This document shows positions 59,884 through 64,000 of a DNA stretch of 64,000 nt, one piece after another. Origin of the DNA: Brevundimonas sp. (GTDB lineage Bacteria > Pseudomonadota > Alphaproteobacteria > Caulobacterales > Caulobacteraceae); contig NZ_JACESB010000001.1 in assembly GCF_013912005.1 (NCBI RefSeq), forward strand, positions 186,001 through 250,000, written 5' to 3'. The notes below the pieces were generated by a model, which worked only from the letters and a program-made list of their open reading frames with translations, was not told where the DNA came from and did not search any database. The position numbers and the translations under genes are program-made. Position 1 is the stretch's first letter. Every line of letters begins with the position of its first letter.

Positions 59884-60825
59884 TCAGTTGCCGCCCATCA
59901 TCGAGGCGACTTCGGTGGCGAAGTCCGGGCCCTCGACCTTCTCGACGCCCTCGCCGAGGGCGAGGCGGACGAAACCGGCGACGTGCAGGCCCGGCGCGCC
60001 CAGCTCCTTGCCGGTGTTGGCCACGAGCTGCTCGATGGTGACGTCCGGGTCCATGACGAACGGCTGCTTGGTCAGCACCACGTCCTTCTGGAACTTGGCG
60101 ATCTGGCCCGAGACGATCTTCTCGATCATGTTCTCCGGACGGCCTTCTTCCTTGGCCTTCTCGATCAGCACGGCGCGTTCCTTCTCCACCGCGGCCGGAT
60201 CGAGGTCGTCGGTGTTCAGGGCCAGCGGCGAGGTGGCCGCGACGTGCATGGCGATCTTGCGGCCGAGCTCGCGCAGGGCGGTCTTGTCGCCGGCGCCGTG
60301 CAGGGCGACCAGCACGCCGATGCGGCCGACGCCCGGCGAGACGGCGTTGTGGACGTAGGTGGCGACTACGCCCTCGTCGACCGACAGGCGGGCGGCGCGG
60401 CGCAGCTGCATGTTCTCGCCGATGGTGGCGATCATGTTGGTCACTTCGTCCTGGACCGTCTTGCCGGCTTCCAGTTCGGCGCCGTGCAGCGCCTCGACGG
60501 TGTGGTGCTCGAGGCCCAGCTCGGCGAAGCGCTTGGCCGCGTTCTGGAACAGCTCGTTGCGGGCCACGAAGTCGGTCTCGGCGTTGAACTCGATCGCCGC
60601 GGCGATCTCGCCCTTGCCGTCCTCGCGCGAGGCGACGGCGACGAGGCCCTCGGCGGCGACGCGGTCGGCCTTCTTGGCGGCCTTGGACAGGCCCTTGGCG
60701 CGCAGCCAGTCGATGGCCGCTTCCATGTCGCCGTTGGTTTCCTGAAGCGCCTTCTTGCAGTCCATCATGCCGACGCCCGAACGCTCGCGAAGCTCCTTCA
60801 CGAGGGCGGCAGTGATCTCGGCCAT
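59884..60825 (-). CDS. tsf: Elongation factor Ts
   Basis: 313 residues. The UBA-like N-terminus with [19 protein letters not shown] and the core with [13 protein letters not shown]-like [16 protein letters not shown] identify EF-Ts, which recharges EF-Tu with GTP. The C-terminal part has [20 protein letters not shown]. Second gene of rpsB-tsf, followed by a strong terminator. Confidence 0.97.
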   Translation of the reverse strand: MAEITAALVKELRERSGVGMMDCKKALQETNGDMEAAIDWLRAKGLSKAAKKADRVAAEGLVAVASREDGKGEIAAAIEFNAETDFVARNELFQNAAKRFAELGLEHHTVEALHGAELEAGKTVQDEVTNMIATIGENMQLRRAARLSVDEGVVATYVHNAVSPGVGRIGVLVALHGAGDKTALRELGRKIAMHVAATSPLALNTDDLDPAAVEKERAVLIEKAKEEGRPENMIEKIVSGQIAKFQKDVVLTKQPFVMDPDVTIEQLVANTGKELGAPGLHVAGFVRLALGEGVEKVEGPDFATEVASMMGGN

Positions 60826-60854
60826 TGTAGTCTCCTGAGTCTTGATATGCGGGT

Positions 60855-60879
60855 ACGGCCGGGTTGTTAGCCCGGCCGT
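60855..60879 (-). other. Hairpin between rpsB and tsf
   Basis: Perfect 9-bp stem ACGGCCGGG/CCCGGCCGT with a 7-nt loop, no T-run. It sits in the 96-nt rpsB-tsf gap and may set the ratio of the two products by partial termination, RNA processing or 3'-end protection. Confidence 0.6.
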
Positions 60880-60921
60880 GTGTCAGTCACGCACGACCCT
60901 CGCCGGAGGGCCGTCGGGCGA

Positions 60922-61833
60922 TCAGCCCGTGGCCTTCTCGGTCTCGACGGCGTCGTTCGCTTCGGCGGTCGCCTCCTGGGCGGCCTCGTCGGCGACGGCC
61001 GGCTCGGCGGCCGCTTCCATCTCGGCGGCGACGCCTTCCGTGCCGGCCGGGGCGGCCTCGGCTTCAGCCTTCGGGGCTTCGGCCTCGCGCAGCATCGGCT
61101 CGACCGGGGCTTCCGAAGCGCCCAGGTCGATGCCCGAGGCCGCGGCGCCCGAGGCCAGGCCGTCGAGGACGGCGTCGGCGATCAGGTCGCAGTAGGTCTG
61201 GATGGCGCGGGCGGCGTCGTCGTTGCCCGGGATCGGATAGGTGATGCCGTCCGGATCGCAGTTGGTGTCGAGGATGGCGATGATCGGGATGTTCAGCTTG
61301 CGCGCTTCCTGGATCGCGATCGCTTCCTTGTTGGTGTCGATCACGAACATGATGTCGGGGATGCCGCCCATGTCCTTGATGCCGCCCAGCGAGGCTTCCA
61401 GCTTGTCGCGCTCGCGCTGCAGGCTGAGCAGCTCGCGCTTGACGCGGCCCTCGCCGCCCGACTCCAGCAGGGAGTCCAGCTCGCGCAGGCGGGCGATCGA
61501 GCCCGACACGGTCTTCCAGTTGGTCAGGGTGCCGCCGAGCCAGCGATTGTTCATGTAGTACTGGGCGCAGCGCTTGGCGGCCTCGGCGACCGGGTCGGCG
61601 GCCTGGCGCTTGGTGCCGACGAACAGCACGCGGCCGCCCTTGGCGGCGACGTCGCGCACGGCGACCAGCGCCTGGTGCATCAGCGGGATCGACTGCGACA
61701 GGTCGATGATGTGGATGTTGGAGCGCGCGCCGAAGATGTAGCGCTCCATCTTCGGGTTCCAGCGGTGGGTCTGGTGGCCGAAGTGCGCGCCGGCTTCCAG
61801 CAGCGAACGCATGGAGAATTCAGGCAGAGCCAT
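60922..61833 (-). CDS. rpsB: 30S ribosomal protein S2
   Basis: 303 residues. [25 protein letters not shown] and the [15 protein letters not shown] segment are S2 signatures. The last 60 residues form an Ala/Glu-rich acidic tail ([27 protein letters not shown]) of the kind seen in several alphaproteobacteria. AAGGA stands upstream of the ATG. First gene of rpsB-tsf with a strong promoter and a structured leader. Confidence 0.97.
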   Translation of the reverse strand: MALPEFSMRSLLEAGAHFGHQTHRWNPKMERYIFGARSNIHIIDLSQSIPLMHQALVAVRDVAAKGGRVLFVGTKRQAADPVAEAAKRCAQYYMNNRWLGGTLTNWKTVSGSIARLRELDSLLESGGEGRVKRELLSLQRERDKLEASLGGIKDMGGIPDIMFVIDTNKEAIAIQEARKLNIPIIAILDTNCDPDGITYPIPGNDDAARAIQTYCDLIADAVLDGLASGAAASGIDLGASEAPVEPMLREAEAPKAEAEAAPAGTEGVAAEMEAAAEPAVADEAAQEATAEANDAVETEKATG

Positions 61834-61952
61834 GATCGTCTTGTCCTTTTTCCGATAGACGTTGCGCGGACGGTTAAAGGACCGGATGGTCCCTCGGAAC
61901 GGAGCCGCCGGGGATGTCTCCCCCGGAAGCGCCACGCCCGCGTGCGAAGTGC
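61834..61952 (-). promoter_or_regulatory. Structured 5' leader of rpsB
   Basis: About 119 nt from the predicted start to the ATG. Two hairpins: CCGGGG/CCCCGG (61908-61926, 7-nt loop) and GGACC-GGAT-GGTCC (61879-61892). S2 is known to repress its own operon in E. coli; this leader is the place to look for that here. Confidence 0.45.
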
Positions 61953-61958
61953 GCGCGG

Positions 61959-61987
61959 TCTCTAGGCGAGTTGCGGGCTGAAAGCAA
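61959..61987 (-). promoter_or_regulatory. Sigma-70-type promoter of rpsB-tsf
   Basis: Minus strand: -35 TTGCTT (61987-61982), 17-bp spacer, -10 TAGAGA (61964-61959). Predicted start about 61952. Confidence 0.55.
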
Positions 61988-62028
61988 GGTTGCCTTGCCC
62001 CTGCGCCCCACAAGCCGGATGTTCCGGC

Positions 62029-62604
62029 ATGAGCCAGAAAAGCCTGATCCTCGCCGTCGCCTTGACCCTGGGCTCGCCCGGTGCGGCGTCGGCCCAAGCT
62101 GCGTCGGACGAACTCAATATCCGACACCAGCCCTGGCCGGGCCGCGAAGCCTTCGCGGGGGTGACGACATCCGCCGCCCTGTCCCGGTCGTGGTCCGCCA
62201 ATCGCTTCTATGTCGTCACCCTGGGAGAGTGGCCGAACGCCACTCGCCACTGGATCGTCCGTCGCGCGTTCGGCGAGGAACTGGGCCCGGACGCCGGCCG
62301 CACGACTGTGGTCTGGGCGGACTCGAGAAGCTGTCCGGCGCTCGCGCCGGTGCTGCAGCGAATGGAGCGCATGCCGGCGGCGAGGATCGATGTCCCGGGA
62401 CTGGGTTGGGAAGACGACCGGTGGGGCCTCACCTTCGATGGCGTGCATCACCGGTTCTGGAGCCATGTCCGGGATGCGACGACCGGATCGCGCATGACCA
62501 TGACGCTTGAAGGCAATCTCAACACGCCGGTCGAACGCTGGTGGAGCGAGGCCCTCCGTCGACTGGAGGCCTGCTGGACGACCTCGCCGCCGACCGACGG
62601 CTGA
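62029..62604 (+). CDS. Exported hypothetical protein
   Basis: 191 residues. A signal peptide ([23 protein letters not shown]) leads to a soluble domain rich in tryptophan with two cysteines ([18 protein letters not shown]). I do not recognise the fold. The frame opens 13 codons earlier, but the ATG at 62029 starts the signal peptide. It is divergent from rpsB and convergent with chrA. Confidence 0.65.
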   Translation: MSQKSLILAVALTLGSPGAASAQAASDELNIRHQPWPGREAFAGVTTSAALSRSWSANRFYVVTLGEWPNATRHWIVRRAFGEELGPDAGRTTVVWADSRSCPALAPVLQRMERMPAARIDVPGLGWEDDRWGLTFDGVHHRFWSHVRDATTGSRMTMTLEGNLNTPVERWWSEALRRLEACWTTSPPTDG

Positions 62605-62681
62605 GCTCCGTTCGCCAGAGGCCCGCATCGCCTTCGCCTCCATCCGGTCGATGTCGGCAGATGGTCCGCAGCCCGGTGCTC

Positions 62682-63878
62682 TCAGCCGAGCCACAACTGG
62701 CCGGCCGCGGCGGCGGCGGCGAGGATCAGGGGGGCGGCGAAGCGCCCTTTCAGCGTCGATGCGGCCACGACGGCGAGGCCGCCGATGACCACAAGCGGCC
62801 AGGCCGCCCCCTCATCGACCAGTCCCGCGGCGAGCTGGAACACCGTGGCGGCGATCACCCCGACGACGGCGCCGGCGACGCCGTCCAGCACGGCGTGAAC
62901 GGCCGGGGTTCCGACCACCTGCTCCAGCCGGTCGTGGAGGACCATCGAGAAGGCGAAGGCGGGCAGGAAGACGCCGGCGGTGACGGCCAGCGCGCCGGGG
63001 AAGCCGCCGGCGGCGTAGCCGACGAAGGTTGCGAAGATGACCAGCGGCGCGGGCATGACTTTGGCCATCACCACCCCGTCGAGGAAGGTCGCGTCGCTCA
63101 TCCAGCCGCGCGGAACCACGTCGGCGCGGACGAAGGGAATGGCGGTGTAGGCTCCGCCGAAGGTCAGCAGGCCGGCCTTCAGGCCGGTCAGGAACAGGGC
63201 GAGGACCGAAGCCGGCGCGGCCGCGGCGACGACGGCGTCGACAGCCTGCGGCGCGGCAGGGCGCAGGAGCCAGAGGGCGGAGATCCCGACGGCCAGGGCC
63301 AGCGCTGCGAGGGCCGCGCCCCGGCGGCCGGTCGCCGCCAGCCCATGAACGAGGGCTCCGGCGGGGAGCACGATCCAGAACGGGACGCCGGCCAGCGTCG
63401 CCGGCAGGGCCAGCCCGGCGACCAGCCACAGGCTGCGGCCGACAAGAATGTGACGGCCGATGCGCTCCACGGCGCGGGCGATCAGCCCGATCACCGCCGC
63501 CTGCGCCCCCAGCAGGGCCGGCGCCAGGGCCCCCTGCCCCACGTCGAAGCGGAACCAGGCCCAGGCGGCGGCGAGCATCAGCAGGAAGCCCGGCAGCATG
63601 AAGCCGAGGCCGGCGACCAGCCCGCCCCGGCGGCCCCGCGCCCGCACGCCCATGTGCACGCACAGTTCGTGCGCCTCGGGCCCCGGAAGGGCCTGCATCA
63701 CCGCCAGCAGCCGGTTGAACCGGGCGGACGACATCCAGCGGTCCCGCTCGACCAGTTCGCGCCGGATCATGGCGATCTGCGCCACCGGCCCCCCGAAGGC
63801 GAGCGCCCCGAAGCGCAGGAAGCGCAGGAACAAGGGCCAAAGGCCGATCGGAGGCGGGCGCAGGTCGTCGTCGGCCAT
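62682..63878 (-). CDS. chrA: Chromate transporter ChrA, long (two-domain) form
   Basis: 398 residues, two homologous halves. The first has [19 protein letters not shown] and [17 protein letters not shown]; the second has [21 protein letters not shown] and [19 protein letters not shown], the conserved CHR motifs. It exports chromate across the inner membrane. No chrB regulator is adjacent. Confidence 0.93.
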   Translation of the reverse strand: MADDDLRPPPIGLWPLFLRFLRFGALAFGGPVAQIAMIRRELVERDRWMSSARFNRLLAVMQALPGPEAHELCVHMGVRARGRRGGLVAGLGFMLPGFLLMLAAAWAWFRFDVGQGALAPALLGAQAAVIGLIARAVERIGRHILVGRSLWLVAGLALPATLAGVPFWIVLPAGALVHGLAATGRRGAALAALALAVGISALWLLRPAAPQAVDAVVAAAAPASVLALFLTGLKAGLLTFGGAYTAIPFVRADVVPRGWMSDATFLDGVVMAKVMPAPLVIFATFVGYAAGGFPGALAVTAGVFLPAFAFSMVLHDRLEQVVGTPAVHAVLDGVAGAVVGVIAATVFQLAAGLVDEGAAWPLVVIGGLAVVAASTLKGRFAAPLILAAAAAAGQLWLG

Positions 63879-63953
63879 CGGCCTCCTATGCCCTCCCCCG
63901 AGCCCGGCGTCACCGCCCCCGCATGCGGCCTCGCCAGCCTGGCGTAACGCCGC

Positions 63954-63959
63954 TATATT
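63954..63959 (+). promoter_or_regulatory. Possible -10 element of the gene leaving the window
   Basis: TATATT, 20 nt before the ATG at 63980 and with GGGAGGGG between. No matching -35 was found. Confidence 0.3.
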
Positions 63960-63979
63960 GTTCCCGGGAGGGGCTTCAG

Positions 63980-64000
63980 ATGAACCGCGTGCAAGCCGCC
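63980..64000 (+). CDS. 5' end of an unidentified gene (partial)
   Basis: ATG with GGGAGGGG (63966-63973) 6 nt upstream; only MNRVQAA is visible before the window ends. Nothing can be said of the product. Confidence 0.55.

Overview
The window is GC-rich, gap-free bacterial chromosome with about 63 protein genes packed end to end. Many neighbours share 1-8 nt through ATGA, GTGA or TGATG start/stop junctions. The gene content points to an alphaproteobacterium of the order Caulobacterales, most likely Brevundimonas or a close relative. Supporting features are a short ProRS of 438 residues, a motB with no motA beside it, the run rpoZ-rel-LOG-pyrE-pdxJ-acpS-lepB-rnc-era with recO and parC nearby, DUF1467 and DUF3667 proteins, and heavy use of GTG and TTG starts. 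This assignment is by recognition only; no search was run. I saw no rRNA or tRNA gene, insertion sequence, prophage or CRISPR array.

Layout. 0-6.4 kb: a DUF3667 membrane protein, dihydrolipoyl dehydrogenase, and an esterase/TonB-receptor pair with a MarR-like regulator. 6.4-13.5 kb: a beta-hydroxyacid dehydrogenase with a flavin reductase, motB, the leucyl-transferase bpt, an M48 protease/LemA pair, and parC. 13.6-22.6 kb: a hybrid histidine kinase, recO, an NTF2-like protein, a CoA-transferase, a flavodoxin-like protein, a five-gene ArsR/SRPBCC/SRPBCC/VOC/RibD-C operon with a clear promoter and twin operators, and a serine hydrolase. 22.6-31.1 kb (minus strand): the housekeeping run from rpoZ to era, covering transcription, stringent response, pyrimidine and PLP synthesis, ACP activation, signal peptide cleavage, RNA processing and ribosome assembly. 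31.1-36.5 kb: folK head to head with a NYN-domain protein, an arsRC-acr3 operon, a family-5 uracil-DNA glycosylase, a 63-residue membrane protein, smpB and dapA. 36.5-41.9 kb: a soluble lytic transglycosylase facing a tetR-btuFCD-like ABC importer operon. 41.9-50.1 kb: a GT2 glycosyltransferase, two RNA-type methyltransferases, an S41-like protein, a GFA protein and dnaE. 50.1-57.3 kb: a 31-residue ORF with its own promoter, a small membrane protein, a glycosyltransferase, a lipoprotein MsrA, lolD-lolC-proS, a striking G-quadruplex palindrome, DUF3088, DUF1467 and methylmalonyl-CoA epimerase. 57.4-64 kb: an M28 peptidase, rpsB-tsf, chrA, two exported hypothetical proteins, and the first codons of a gene that leaves the window.

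Most striking observations. (1) Signal peptidase I (lepB) carries a roughly 150-residue His/Asp-rich repeat extension with 45 histidines before its only obvious membrane anchor. (2) A perfect 30-bp inverted repeat built of GGGATTA/GGGATGA heptads downstream of proS's neighbour gives a four-run G-quadruplex motif on each strand. (3) The ArsR-SRPBCC operon has two operators, 38 bp apart, lying on the -35 and -10 of a near-consensus promoter. (4) The start codons of folK and the NYN gene overlap head to head and neither can move downstream. (5) A 31-residue ORF has a recognisable promoter and Shine-Dalgarno. (6) The bifunctional Rel protein may start at a CTG coupled to the rpoZ stop.
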